A stretch of DNA of 64,000 nucleotides from Mytilus edulis (lineage: Eukaryota; Mollusca; Bivalvia; Mytilida; Mytilidae). Shown piece by piece: positions 10,848 to 23,317 of the stretch (its first letter is position 1; each line of letters opens with the position of its first letter). The stretch is from assembly GCF_963676685.1 (NCBI RefSeq), contig NC_092356.1, positions 41,255,601 through 41,319,600 on the forward strand. The letters are read 5' to 3'. Position numbers and translations under genes: made by a program. The notes beneath the pieces are model-generated. The model was not told where the DNA came from. It did not search any database and was given only the letters and a program-made list of their open reading frames with translations.

Positions 10848-11058
10848 ATGTAAGTTATATGAACAATTTAAACAATAGTATATGTTAGTCTTTTTATTGA
10901 ACGAAAACTTAAAATAATTGTCAATGCATTTTTCTTGCATTAAACCTAAGCTATAATTAACCTTCAATAGTACTGTACTGACGTAACGATCGTACAAACG
11001 TTTTAATATTTATATCCATCACAAGCATTACAACGTCGATTCGATCAGGAAAAGACTA

Positions 11059-11850
11059 TTGGCACATCTTTCTACGTTTAATATAGAAATATTATTTCCA
11101 CTGTATAACTATCACTTACGCATCTATCCAATCGAACTACAGATAAAGAATACAACAGATACAGTTAAGTCGGCCTCATATCTTGACTTACATCTAGAAA
11201 TTGACAATAAAGGTCGGTTGAAAACAAAACTTTACTGCAAAAGAGATGATTGCAGCTTTCCAATTGTGAACTTTCCATTTCTAAGTAGCAACATTCCACC
11301 AGCACCTGCATACGGGATATATATCTCCCAGTTGATACGATATTCCCGTGCTTGTATTTCCTATCATGATTTTCTTGATAGAGGGTTGCTATTCACAAGG
11401 AAGCTTTTAAACCAAGAGTTCTAAATGGTGAAGTTGTAATTATCCCTTCGTAAATTTTACGGACGCCATCACGAGTTGATTGGCCGTTATAGAATAACCG
11501 TTTCACAGATGATATCGGATATGTTCCTTACGTCGTAACTACAATCCCATTCCCTTTCGTCACTGTGACTTGCCGAATTAGACTATTTATTAACCGGATT
11601 TGTTATAACATGAGCAACATGACGGGTGCAACATGTGGATCAGGATCTGATTATCCTTCCGGAGCTCTTGAGATCACCCCCAGTTTTTGTTAGGGTTCGT
11701 GTTTCTTATTCTTTAGTTTCATATGTTGTGTTATGTGTAATATTGTTTGTCTGTTTGCTTTATTCATTTTTAGCCATGGTTTTGTCAATTTTTTTTTTTG
11801 ATTTATGAGTTTGACTGTCCCTCTGGTATCTTTCGTCCCCCTTTTATCTA
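11059..11850 (+). mobile_element. 3' fragment of a reverse-transcriptase retroelement
   Basis: The frame 11059-11421 contains SASYLDLHLEIDNKGRL, then a block with DCSFPIVNFPFLSSNIP and YGIYISQLIRYSRAC, and ends KLLNQ. This is the C-terminal part of a reverse-transcriptase-bearing protein family very common in bivalves. I cannot fix the class; Penelope-like is my best guess. Downstream sequence to about 11850 continues the element's 3' tail with stops. The same tail is present inverted at 21181-21600. The catalytic YxDD part is missing, so this is a 5'-truncated dead copy. Confidence 0.75.
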
Positions 11851-13880
11851 ATATAAATCAAATAAAGGGGTATATATATCACCTTTAAAGCAGTTTGTTA
11901 AATATATTATTTGTAATCGCGGGTCTGTGGTATTTGAAAAAAGGTAACCCCATTACATCAAATTTTTGTATCGTATATGTGTTGTCGTTGATAAAGCGAC
12001 AAGCACACCACACATTAATATAGATGTATTACGCTACTATTGCTAATCGTTATGTTACCATTCTTAGACAAAATATCAACGTAAAGATAGGACGCATACT
12101 TCACGTATATCTTTTATACCAATGAAATGTTTCAAATGATTTGTTTTAGGAGTGAACACTAGCCAAAATTTCCAAGTAAAAGACGGCAAAATTTGTACAA
12201 GCAACCATTAAAAAGTAACATTTAGGAGTTGCAATGAAATCGAAGAAAACATCGTGAATATTTGTACAGACCGATAACGGTTAGTTCATCGGTTGTAGTT
12301 TGAAATCAACATGTTTGTAAGCTTACTGCAGTTTTGTTTTACTATATTTTATGTTATTTCATTCATTTTGTTGTTTTATATTTTGCATTTTGTAAAAGAC
12401 TTTATTTCAATAGTTAAAACATTATTATTATCTGATAGAGTTTCATTTTTATTTCTATCAAACTTAAACCTGAAATTATTAGAAAATCACGGTTTACCTG
12501 TTTCCCATTTTAGTTTTAAACAAATAGCAATTCAAAAAAACCTTCAGTTTGTTTTATTTAAATGAGTTAATATTAACGAAATCTAACAGTTTCAACTTAC
12601 TAGGGACATGTTGTCGTTGTTTTATAGATTGTGGAATTTTAATTGAATATGGTTTCGCCCCCGGTCTCAGTTCTATTCCAGTCCATATGAATACCTAATT
12701 CAGTATGCTACCTTACTTCCTAATTGATTTACGAGATTTGAACACCATTTAAAACTAAAATAACAAAAATAACAAATTTCTGTCGCCTTATTTCATGATA
12801 TTAGCTACTTACACGTTCTTAATGCTGATGTATTCTTCTGATGTTTCAATCTTGTTTCAATCTCGTCCTGGAATAATTTCCAATAAATGTGATACAAGTG
12901 GCAGTATCAATGAATTTTAAAAAGGATATAATCAAACTTAACTCTGTGAAAAAATTGTGTATTAACAATAAGTAGTTTTTGAGTTATCACTTTTTTCAAA
13001 TTTTATTACCAATCAAGTTAGTCTTTAAGGCCAAAAGCCAAAAAGCCAGAAAATGGGTGAGAGGTGCAAGAAATGATTTTACCAGAAACATGTTCATCCT
13101 TTACCCCTTTTTTCTTTTCAAAGTTCTTAGATGCGTATTTTTTCAATCATTTATAACAAAGAAGTTGGAATCATATGCATTTTGTTCTAAAAACAGAGAA
13201 AAATCACAAATTTATAAATTTGACATAATGGTAAATTTGAGACAAAAAAGCATCAAAATATGATCAAACTTTCTTATACTAACACCTACTTATAGTTTTT
13301 TTAAAGACATTTATCCAGATTAGTTCATTTAATCTTTATTGAAAGTATGGAAAATGGTAAATTGTGGAATTGTGATTTTTTTTCACGATAATAGACCAAA
13401 ATTAGGTAAAAATTGATGAAAAATTAGGAAATAATCAAAAGGTGGTCCATAGCAGTGCACCACTATAAGATATTTTCGTCACCATTATTTTTACAGTCAT
13501 ACAAACCAAAAAACCAGATTAAGAAAAAAGTATAATTCTTGAATGTTTGGCTCCTCAGCGGTATACATCCATAAGTTGGTCATATGTTATACGAACACAT
13601 ATCGGTGTTGCAAAATGCGATTGCAAAAGCAAAGATATCTTTTTAAAAATTAGTTTTACTGAAAAAAATTGAGTCACGTGAGTAAATGTGTGTTGCTTAT
13701 GCATTTCAAGATAAAAATTCCGAAACCTCACTTGAGTACATACTTAAATCTCGTAAGTCAACACTGGGACAACAAAAGTAAGCATTACAGTTAAAAAAGA
13801 GGCAATCGAGACTTGACAATGGTTAGGATTGAGTGTATGCAAAGGTGTAAATATCTTGTTATGCATACACACATTGTAAC
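11851..13880. other. AT-rich intergenic stretch, nothing recognised
   Basis: Short open frames at 12311-12565 and 12979-13263 are low-complexity and lack known domains or convincing splice sites. No repeat family was recognised. Confidence 0.5.
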
Positions 13881-13885
13881 ATTTA

Positions 13886-16129
13886 CACGGGTGTCATTCG
13901 GTTTATCGAGAGAAATGATCGTGAAAGAATATCTAACGGCGGTCAAGTATTGAGAGACGATCGTGAAAGTTCTGGTAACGGATCGTGAAAGACATTTAAT
14001 GTACATTCTAGTTCAGAATCTTTGAAAAAATCGCTTAATTTTCAAAACGCGGAAAAAATCCGAACAAAAAAATATGTCTGTCAAAATGGTTTAACTTCCT
14101 CAACATAACTGTGAAAGAAGATAAAGAAAATATGAAGTACTTTTTGAAAAAACACAAAAGGCGCAATGCGTGTCTATGAAATTAGTTGCAAATAACACGC
14201 TTTTTGTACCTATAATGGTCATATTTCAGAATATCATGATATATTTGAAATTTGTTCTTTGGTGTATCTGATAGTACAGTGAAATTAAAGTATGTTCTTC
14301 CCTTAAAAGCGTTAATTTGTTTATGAAAACCTTGAATTTGTTGAATTTCCATCAAACTTGATCGTGAAAGATCAGGCTACGTATTATTCTGATCGTGAAA
14401 GAAAATGCGTGACCAGACTTAATACTAGTAATCAGAAATCAGTATTTCTTTTACCATTTGATAAACCTGCAACTGGTTGAAGCCTGTAACTATTTTGATA
14501 AGGATGAACATTAAAGCTATTATTTTTTTTTCTATTCAGCACTTTACCTCGAAAGTTAAAAATAAACAACAACTAAAACGTGTCTAAATAAGTGTGAAAG
14601 ATTCAGCTCTGTGAATCGGTCTAGTGCAATTCAGGCAGACCGACACTATTCATCCAATAATAAGGATATGCAACGTTTAAACCAAAATGTTATCCATCAA
14701 ACAAAAAATTACAGCAAAAACGGCATCTTTCATGTGTAATTTGAGATTGAACGATAACCAACATTTTGTGCAACAGTACTTTCTTAAGTTCTTTATATAC
14801 AACGCAGATGTGGATTGCTTTTAAAACTATATACTACAGACTGTAGAATACCAGATCGCAAATGCTGTAATGCTTTACTTATGATAGTATATTTGTTTAT
14901 AACGTCTATAATATCAAGGGTTTTACTAGAAGTGTCAAATGCGCTTAAGATTGTCATTGGTTCATAAAAAGAGGTCAAGGTCAGATGAACCATGCCATAC
15001 AGATCTATACAAATATCCCGTACACCAAATAAATGTGTTCCGATCCTTACAGTGCCTTAGAAACTGACAAATGTAAAAGTTATGCTTGGCCAATTAATTC
15101 GGAATATAAGGTCAAAAGTATATGAACCCTGACCGACAGCCAGACATAGACATCTTACTATCATTCAATATATCAATTGACATCACCATTGTCATATATG
15201 AAACATGCAGATAGACATGTATACCATACACGAAATACCTTGGCGCTAAAAGCATTAAGGTATATAACCAAAAGGACAAACAACATAAAACAAACATTGC
15301 CGAATGATGCATGATAATGAGTTCGATGTCAGTTGAAACCTTGCAGAAGTCGAAAATGTACACCTTACAATCATAACAACAACACTGGATTGTTTTTTCG
15401 GCGTTTTGTCATGCACCCATTGTCTTTTATTATTGCCGTATTGTTATTTCTTTTTCTTTTCATTTTCTGAAAATATTAATACTTTGAAATGCTTAAACCT
15501 ATTGAGGATGTTGACCTATCTAGCTTTTCTCAATACCAATAACAAATATTAATTATCATATAATTGAAGAATAATTTGAACGTCTTCGTAGCATCAGATC
15601 TTTCACGATCCTTTTCACGATCTTCAAAAATGCGGTACGTCATCTTTCACAATCCGAAAAATCAATTTTGTGTAAATAGTTCTTTATTTACCAAGTTTCA
15701 GATTATATTTATACAAAATAACTATGAGAACCATTTGATTAATTCAAATAGAATGCCCTTACTCGGATAAAAGTAGTTTATCTAGTCGAATTTGTGAAAA
15801 AAATCGTGTTCGTTTACATTTTTTATGTCATTGAAGTGTCGAGAAGCAATCTGCCTTTTGTTGTTTTGTAAAAACTATGTACTTTTGAAATTGGATATTC
15901 TCACATACTGATCATAATGTTAAACCATTTTGACAGACAGTTTTATTTTGTCGTAAATTTGTCTGTGTAATTAATTAAATTAGAATATTTACTGATCTTT
16001 CACATGTCCTCTCGATTAAATGTCTTTCACGATCCGTTACCAGAACTTTCACGATCGTCTCTCAATACTTGACCGCCGTTAGATATTCTTTCACGATCAT
16101 TTCTCTCGATAATCCGAATGACACCCGTG
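13886..16129. mobile_element. DNA transposon, non-autonomous, 115-bp TIRs and 5-bp TSD
   Basis: Two inverted arms of 115 bp (13886-14000 and 16015-16129) differ at a single position by direct comparison. The outermost bases are CACGGGTGTCATTCGG. The 5-bp sequence ATTTA flanks both ends (13881-13885 and 16130-16134), as expected for a target-site duplication. Each arm has three GATCGTGAAAG sites. Further copies lie inside near 14360 and 14391, and inverted at about 15599-15650. No transposase reading frame is visible. A degenerate copy of another repeat (14950-15370) is nested inside. The near-identity of the arms suggests recent activity or recent replacement. Superfamily not assigned. Confidence 0.9.
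14950..15370. repeat. GGTCAGATGAAC-type repeat nested in the TIR element
   Basis: Strings such as 'AGAGGTCAAGGTCAGATGAAC' and 'GACAGCCAGACATAGACA' match the degenerate tandem family better seen at 32190-33380. Its position between the two TIR arms shows either an insertion into the transposon or an original internal cargo. Confidence 0.6.
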
Positions 16130-16134
16130 ATTTA

Positions 16135-18143
16135 AAACTGACTTAATATTCCAAAGCATTATCCCATTTAATAGTATATGTTTAAAAACGAGTTTCTAAA
16201 ATCAATACCAACTTGTTTAAAATAAATGAAACAATTGAATAAATGAGAATAACACTTCATGAGGGTCGTGCATTTAGGGTTATGAATTGATTTATTTATT
16301 GTTAATTCACCATGAGTTGCACGAGATGTGTGACATATATAACATTTACGGTACTATATCAACTGCGACAGAAAACTTACTGCACAAAAATGAAAAGACA
16401 TTTACAAGTAAATATCTCTTTTCCAATATTATAAATGTATTTGTTTGATATATCAATTCTGCTTATATAGTTAATCCTAGGCCTGCTACATGTAGTAGTT
16501 TAATGTATTTAGTTTTAATCTTCTAATGTATGATATATGCAGAATGTATGTTGGGTTTTTTTTCATTTAACAATTTGACATTAATAATTCTGTAATACTT
16601 TGATAAATTGTTTATTTCTATTTTGACCATTGATATTTAATTAGATGTGTGTATTTTTTGTTTTGATGTTCTTTCCGATAATGTTTTATCTATGTGACAT
16701 GAAATACTGAAGCATATGGGAAAATCAATTAAAATTTGACTGACCATGAGTTACAACATTTTGCCACTATTCAGGAAAAAGTTTAATACTCTAATACTCG
16801 CTTACTGTCGTTAGTTTTGATTTGAATATTTAGTGTGAATAAATTCGCAGCTGTATAATAAAATAAATTTGAAACATTCATGTCTGTACTCAATTAAATC
16901 AATCTATTTTTTTTCCGTCAACCATATTTTAGCCAAAGAGCCACGATTGCCTTCCGTTAGACCTTAAAACAGGGTTTATGTCAAATTACTTATAGTGCTT
17001 CAACCAATGTTACATAAACCTAATATGAGATCAAATGTTCTTTAAAACGATTTAACCAAAGTAATAAAATGTCAATTGCTCATCCATGGATTCACGGAAT
17101 ATAATGCCGTTAACGATAGGCCTAGACTTTTGTCTTGAAAGTAGGAATTTGATATAATGGATATTCATGGAAAAAATTAAAAAAATTATCTTGTCATTTG
17201 CCGACATTTCTGATATCATATTTTTTAATGTCTTCCAATTTTATTTTATTTGTGAAGAAATGATATGTGCACTTTCCATTGTGTTTCTGGTCAGAGGCAC
17301 AGTCAAAGGTGTTTAACAAACTCAATCTCATTTGAATGTATTTTTTATTTGATAAAAGAATTTTAAATAGATTCTTCAACATTTTTACATTTTTCCAATT
17401 AATCTCAGATATATTCAGAGCAACACAATGTAGTAAGAACTGTTCTTGTTTAATAATTTGCATTGTACTTTCAGTAGTAGTTATGGATTTTTTTTTTATC
17501 TAACAATAAAAAGCATGTTAACCAAAGTATTGAATCTGTAAATCAAAGCTAATTTTACACTTTTTATTTTTTTTTAAGTTATATGATAAATATGTAATTT
17601 TATCTCAAAGTGTTAGTTGTTGAGTAAGACAAAGTATACGTTTATGAGGTATTTGAAATCATATCTGAACTTTTGAAATGTTTACAACATATCGCATATT
17701 ACAGTTTTAAATAAAATTATTTGGATGAATATTGGGGAAAAAATGGAATTTTTAAGTAAAAATTAAAAAAAAGTATGTTTTGCCGCATTTTATTTACATT
17801 CTATACATTGAAAGAACTTTTTCTGGAAATATAAAGTTAATATACGTAATTTATTTTTAGATTCAGGAGCAGTTTGAAGAGATCTGTTCATTAAGATCCG
17901 AAATGTCGCCAAATAACGTATACTTTGACTTTAACGTACATTATTCATATATTTTTACTTCATTTACACATGTATATAAATCATATTTTTGTAATTAAAC
18001 TCGAAAAAAAGCTGAAGTTGTATATTTCAAATAAACAACGAATATAAGCCACCATGGTATGGTATTAAGACAATGGCGTAGGAGTAGACTCTTTCATGAT
18101 TTCTCTATTTTCAAATTTTTATTTTGCCAAAAAGCGGGGTTAA
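16135..18143. other. AT-rich intergenic stretch, nothing recognised
   Basis: No supported exon, RNA gene or repeat is seen. A minus-strand open frame at 17194-17463 has AT-driven composition and no recognisable motif. Confidence 0.5.
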
Positions 18144-18863
18144 GCTGGGGTCACACATTCACGATTTTTACTGCCGTCCTTGACAGGACCATTCCCGATT
18201 AAAATTTGTCAAAAGTCTGATCAAGATCCTGTGAATCGTGGATGGAAATTCGATTTGTATCTTTCGCCAGGTAAAATTCGACCGAGTCTGTCACGACTGC
18301 GTCCCGATTCTACCGAATGTAATCCGACAGAGATCAGATAGTGACAAGACAGTGAACCGACGCTGACGGAAGTTATCCGTTCGAAAACTGTCGGCATAAT
18401 CGGGATGATCAGGTACTGTCGGAACGTAATCCTATCACGGTCCGCTCTATCGCATTGCAAACGGCTTTGTCTGGTCTCAGTCGTATTGTATTCTGTTATT
18501 GTCGGGACTTCTCCAGATCATTCCCGTTCCACAGGACACCGTCCCGAATACACAGAACATTGTTAGGAATTCGATCCGATACAGCAGAATCTGTCACGAC
18601 ATAGGCACGATTGTAATTCGACTAGACAAAATCGGCTGAGTTTCCCCGAATGTTACGGGACGCACCTAACTGTCGGGGTGCTTGCCGAACTATTCGGACC
18701 CTTCCCGACCAGTAGGAATCTGTAACGAACTAAAGCGACTGCGTTCAGACAATAATAGGACATTCCAGATAATTGAGGATACTAATCCGACTTTTTCACT
18801 TTTCGTGTCGTATCGCTGTCTGATCTCTACCGGGAGCAATAATCGGCAATGTGTGAACCCCGC
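18144..18863. mobile_element. GC-richer TIR element of about 720 bp
   Basis: The left end GCTGGGGTCACACATT and the inverted right end (GCGGGGTTCACACATT) match over 16 bp with two differences. The interior is clearly richer in G+C than its flanks. It is filled with short, partly inverted CCGA/TCGG- and CACGA-containing words (for example CGTCCCGA and its variants). No long ORF survives. A TAA lies next to each end but not at symmetric positions, so the target duplication is unresolved. Confidence 0.65.
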
Positions 18864-19720
18864 ATAAGACAAAAGTATAGTGATGTTTTTGTGGTTTATT
18901 CTGATTGAAGATGTTACTATAAGGATGTCGATGGGTGTAGTTTCCACAATATGAAATTATCCTCAACATTCAATTACTTGGAGTAATTTACTCTGTATCT
19001 CATGTCAAACTTTGCAATTTTCTTGCATAAATATATGGTGTGGTATAATTGTCAAAAGGATAACAAGTCCTAATAACGTGAATTAAAGCAACTGTAGTCG
19101 ATCAAACAATAAATGAAAAACATCATGGCAGACGGCATTAACGACAATCTCTGCATTACCGGCTAATGAACTGGGATAACTGCATAAAAATACGGCGGAA
19201 TTCAACATGCTTGGGAGCGCCAAAACCATCAACTTACCTGGAACTGTAGTATTTATTATAGCACAAAATCAGTTGGAAGCCGATTGACTCGTCAAATTGG
19301 CAATAATCATAAAACAACAAACATAAAGACAATAGACACAAATAATAGATCTATGAATACTAGTATGGCTTTGCAACAGATGATAAAGTATGGTCTCACT
19401 TGCGACGAAAGTCACAATATTCGAGACATTGGTATTACTATAAGGCGGCGGCAGCAGTAACATCAACTGTTTGTTACTGAATCGCTTTATATCTAGAATG
19501 TAGAAGACCCAAATGCTTCATTTCTTTTATACAAATACCTAACACTACGAAGTTTCGGTGTGTCATGTGTCTACTGTCTTTTACCTCATATTCATGGATC
19601 AGGGACTGCATGATTATTTTTTTTTATAGTTTTTTTGTCATGTGAATTTCTCACTTATTATGAGTTATAGGATAACCATACTTAGTTTATGGGTTACTTG
19701 TATGGTCTACATGTCCGCCA
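18864..19720. other. Intergenic stretch, nothing recognised
   Basis: This stretch separates the GC-rich TIR element from the first diverged array unit. No coding or repeat feature could be supported. Confidence 0.45.
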
Positions 19721-20685
19721 GACATGTGCACGCTGTACGGAGAAAAGGAGATGCGAGTTTTCCTCAATGAGACAGCATCTCAACGACTACAGATATATAT
19801 GAATGACATATTCACTTTGCTGATTCTACCATTTGATTGGGGTTGTTTTTTGTTGCTTTTTTACGGATGAAAATACTATCCGCAATGAAAACGCCATAAA
19901 CACCAAAAAAGCAATAAAATAAATCAGAGTTTATTAAAGACGTTTCCTACACCGTATTTTGGTTTGGTTAACACGAATCCGTTAAAAGGATTTTAAATTG
20001 ACTAAAGCAATGTTTTGCAACACATACATGTGACTATCTTCTTGTATTATGACTGATATATTTTTCGCTGGACATGAAGCAGATTCATCGATGATTAAAA
20101 GTTATTTGAATGCTTTGAAGGATCTATTAACTAGGGTTTTAAATTAACTAATATAAAAAAGAAGATGTGGTATGATTGCCAATGAGACAACTATCCACAA
20201 AAGACCAACATGACACAGACATTAACAAATATAGGTCACCGTACGGCCTTCAACACTGAGCAAAGCCCATACCGCATAGTCAGCTATATTAGCAATGTTT
20301 TGCAACACATACATGCTACTATCTTCTAGTGTAATGACTGATACATTTGTCGCTGGAACTGATGCAGATTCGTCAATGATTAAGTTCTTCTAGAATGCTT
20401 TGTAGTATCTATTGACTGGTGTTTTAAATTAACTAAAGCAATGTTTTGCAAAACATACATGTTACGATCTTTTTGAAATGTGACTCATATATTTGTCGCT
20501 GGACATGAAGCAGCTACATCTAATAAAAAATGTTGATCAATGTATTGTAGTATTGATTTATTTATTGAGAAACACATTACTAATGTCAGTTTGTACTTTA
20601 TATAAATAAGTATATGACTAAGAAGTGTAAGAAGACTTAAAAGAACGGGAGGAAGGGTACAGTATCAGTTAGAGGGCCAGCGTTA
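19721..20685 (+). repeat. Array unit 0 (diverged left edge, partial)
   Basis: It starts at the segment 'ACATGTGCACGCTG', shared with later units at 22600, 24316, 26040, 28604 and 30164. It contains three copies of a sub-repeat beginning 'GCAATGTTTTGCAACACATAC' (about 20008, 20292 and 20439), against two in the central units. A GATTGCCAATGAGAC-family repeat has inserted at 20157-20287. Sequence is more diverged than in units 2-5, as expected at an array edge. Confidence 0.8.
20157..20287 (+). repeat. GATTGCCAATGAGAC-family insertion in array unit 0
   Basis: It runs 'AAGAAGATGTGGTATGATTG' to 'GCATAGTCAGCTAT', in the orientation opposite to the copies at 7735 and 8806. It interrupts the unit between two sub-repeats. 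Confidence 0.85.
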
Positions 20686-21603
20686 AGAGGTTTTTGTGTC
20701 CATCACAATTTTAGTGTGGTAACCTTTAAGTTGTAACTAGTCAGGTCGTTGTATAACTTTCGGACGACACCTTTATATATAGAATTTGTTTTCTTAATAC
20801 GAAAGGGTGTGGTTTATGTCCAAGGATGCGAAATTTCTCAAAATGTATCCCGCAGTCATTATTTGGATGCATCATTCGGTAGCTAAGTAGACATGTCGTT
20901 GGGAAGCACAATTGTGCTACACTGACTGTGTCCGTAAAGATTCTATGTTCAAAAATGTCATTAGAGTTTTGTCCCTGCTAAACTGAAGTCTGTAGGTTTC
21001 AGCTCTTGAGTTCCAAGTGAAGACATATTTTTTTAATTATTTTTTTGAAAACACAAATTTAAGATTTACAGTTACTAAAGAAAAAAAAATCAAAAGTTGA
21101 AATCTGTAGTACATCTTGACACAAACTCGTGTGCTTACTTATTATGAACTGCTTAATGGCATGAAATAAAGACATAAAAGGGGGACGAACGATACCAAAG
21201 GACAGTCAAACTCATAAATTTAAAATAAACTGACAACGCCATTGCTAAAGACAAACAGACAAACAATAGTACAAACGACAAAACATAGAAAACTAAAGAA
21301 TAAACAACACGAACCCCACAAAAAACTAGGTGTGATCTCAGGTGCTCCGGAAGGGTAAGCAGATCCTGCTCCACATGTGGCACCCGTCGTATTGCTTATG
21401 TGATTTAACAAATCCGGTTAATAGTCTAAATCGGTAGGTCACATTTATGAAAGGGAAGGGGATCGTAGTAACGACGTAAGGAACATATCCGATATCATTT
21501 GTGAAACAGTTATTCCATAACGGTCAACCAACTCGTGATGGCGCCCGTAAAATTTACGAAGGAATAATTTCAACTTCACCATTTGGAACTCTTGGTCTGT
21601 CTT
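20686..21603 (+). repeat. Array unit 1 (diverged, interrupted)
   Basis: The unit begins with the hairpin-like motif and the GGACGACACC segment (about 20762). It continues to 'GTAGTACATCTTGACACAAAC' and is then interrupted at about 21180 by the 3' tail of a retroelement in reverse orientation. The rest of the unit is missing, and the next hairpin starts at 21604. Confidence 0.8.
21181..21600 (-). mobile_element. 3' tail of the RT element seen at 11.06-11.85 kb, inverted
   Basis: The complement of this stretch matches 11425-11850: 'ATCCGATATCATTTGTGAAAC', 'GGTGCTCCGGAAGGGTAAGC' and the 3' terminal 'GGGGGACGAACGATACCAAAG'. Only the untranslated end is present, so this is a short truncated insertion in array unit 1. 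Its left edge at 21181 marks the element's 3' terminus. Confidence 0.8.
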
Positions 21604-23317
21604 TAAAGGTCTTTTTGTCCATCACAATTTTAGTATGGAGACCTTAAACTTTTAAAAGTTTAAACTTTATATTTAAAGTTACACTAGTCAGTTCGTTGTA
21701 TCACCTTAGGACGACACCTTTATATATAGATTGTTTTTTCTTACTACGAAAGGGTGTGGTTTATGACCAAGGATTGCGAATTTTCGGAGCATATATCGCG
21801 CAGTCATTATTTGCATCATGTGGTAGCTAATTAGACATGTCGTTGGGAAGTACAACCGTGCTACACTGACTGTTTCTGTTAAGATTCTATGTGCAAAATG
21901 GCAATAGAGTTACGTCCCTGCTAAACTGAAGTCTGTAGGTTTCAGCTCTAGACTTCCGAGTGAAGACATATTTTTTTTGTTTTTTTTTGTTTTTGTTTGG
22001 CAAACACTAATTTTTTTAAGATTTCCAGTTACAAAATAAAACAAAAGTTGAAATATGTAGTACATCTTAACACAAACTCGTGTGCTTACTTATTATGAAC
22101 TGCTTAATGACATGAAATATAAAGTCATTTAGACACATGGGAACAGTCGCACTTTTAAAACAACGATTTTTACGCTGATTAAGTAGACAGAGTTGCCTCC
22201 CATACATTTTTGACACTTCATCCCACAATGCAATCCGAAAAAGTTCAAATTTCAAGAAATGATGATACATATCACTATCAAACAAATAACTTATAATGTT
22301 AAGCTATACATTTTCACATAAAAGACACAGTACTTATAGTTTACATTCATAAAACTGTCAGGAACTATATTTATAGACAACCAATATACGAGTGACCAAA
22401 CAGGTCGTTTTTGAAGAAAGAAAAATATCCTTGCTATTTTTTTCTATTAAGTCCTTTTGTCTTCTCTTCTGCATTTTCTCACTTTATTATACATGCAATA
22501 ACATTTTTAACTGCATGTTTGCAAATATATAGTGTGCAACAAACAGATTGTGGGGTAAACGTCAATGAGACAGCAACCTAGCGACAAAAATATGCAAACG
22601 ACATGTGCACGCTGAACGGTGAAAAGGAGATGCGAGTTTCCCTCCATGAGACAGCATCTCAACGACTACAGATATATATGAATGACATATTCACTTTGCT
22701 GATGCTACCATTTGTTTGGGGTTTTTTCAAGCTGCTTTTTTTGTGGGTTTTTTTTTGCAGATAAAAAAAACTGTCCGCAATGACAAAGCCAGTGGTGATG
22801 AAAGTGGCATTAAACACCAAAAAAGCAATAAAATAAATCAGGGTTTATCAAGACCCGTTCCTACACCGTATTTGGTTTGGTAAACAAGAATCCGTTGAAG
22901 GGATTTTAAATTGACTAAAGCAATGTTTTGCAACACATACATGTACTATCTTCTTGTATTATGACTGATATATTTGTCGCTGGACATGAAGCAGATTCAT
23001 CGATGATTAAAAATTCTTCTTGAATGCTTTGTATGATCTATTAATTGGAGTTTTAAATTAACTAAAGCAATGTTTTGCAACACCTATATGTTACTATCTT
23101 TTTTGAAATGTGACTGATATATTTGTCGCTGGACATGAAGCAGCTACATCTAATAAAATGTGTTCATCAATGCCTTGTAGTATTGATTGATTTATTAAGA
23201 AACATAAATTATAATATCAGTTTGTACTTGTTTCAAACAAGTATATGACTAAGAAGTGTCAGAAGATTTAAAAGAAAGGTAGGGAGGGTACAGCATCAGT
23301 AATAGAGGGCCTGTGTT
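21604..23317 (+). repeat. Array unit 2 (about 1.71 kb)
   Basis: This is the first full-length unit, measured from the TAAAGGTCT hairpin to the next one. Order within the unit: hairpin, GGACGACACC block, poly-T, 'CTCGTGTGCTTAC', a 72-codon minus-strand open frame (22067-22285), 'TTATTATACATGC', 'GCACGCTGAACGG', a T-rich/A-rich stretch, then two GCAATGTTTTGCAACAC sub-repeats. It is slightly more diverged than units 3 and 4. No recognisable protein. Confidence 0.9.

Noticed and set aside
12311-13263. Two open frames of 84 and 94 codons
   Set aside because: AT-rich composition, no domain, no splice signals and no similarity to anything recognised.
17194-17463. 89-aa minus-strand frame
   Set aside because: Lys/Asn/Ile-rich as expected of random AT-rich DNA; no motif or neighbouring exon.
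22067-22285. 72-aa minus-strand frame repeated in the array units
   Set aside because: Start, length and frame differ between units (interrupted in unit 4, altered in unit 6), so there is no sign of protein-level selection.
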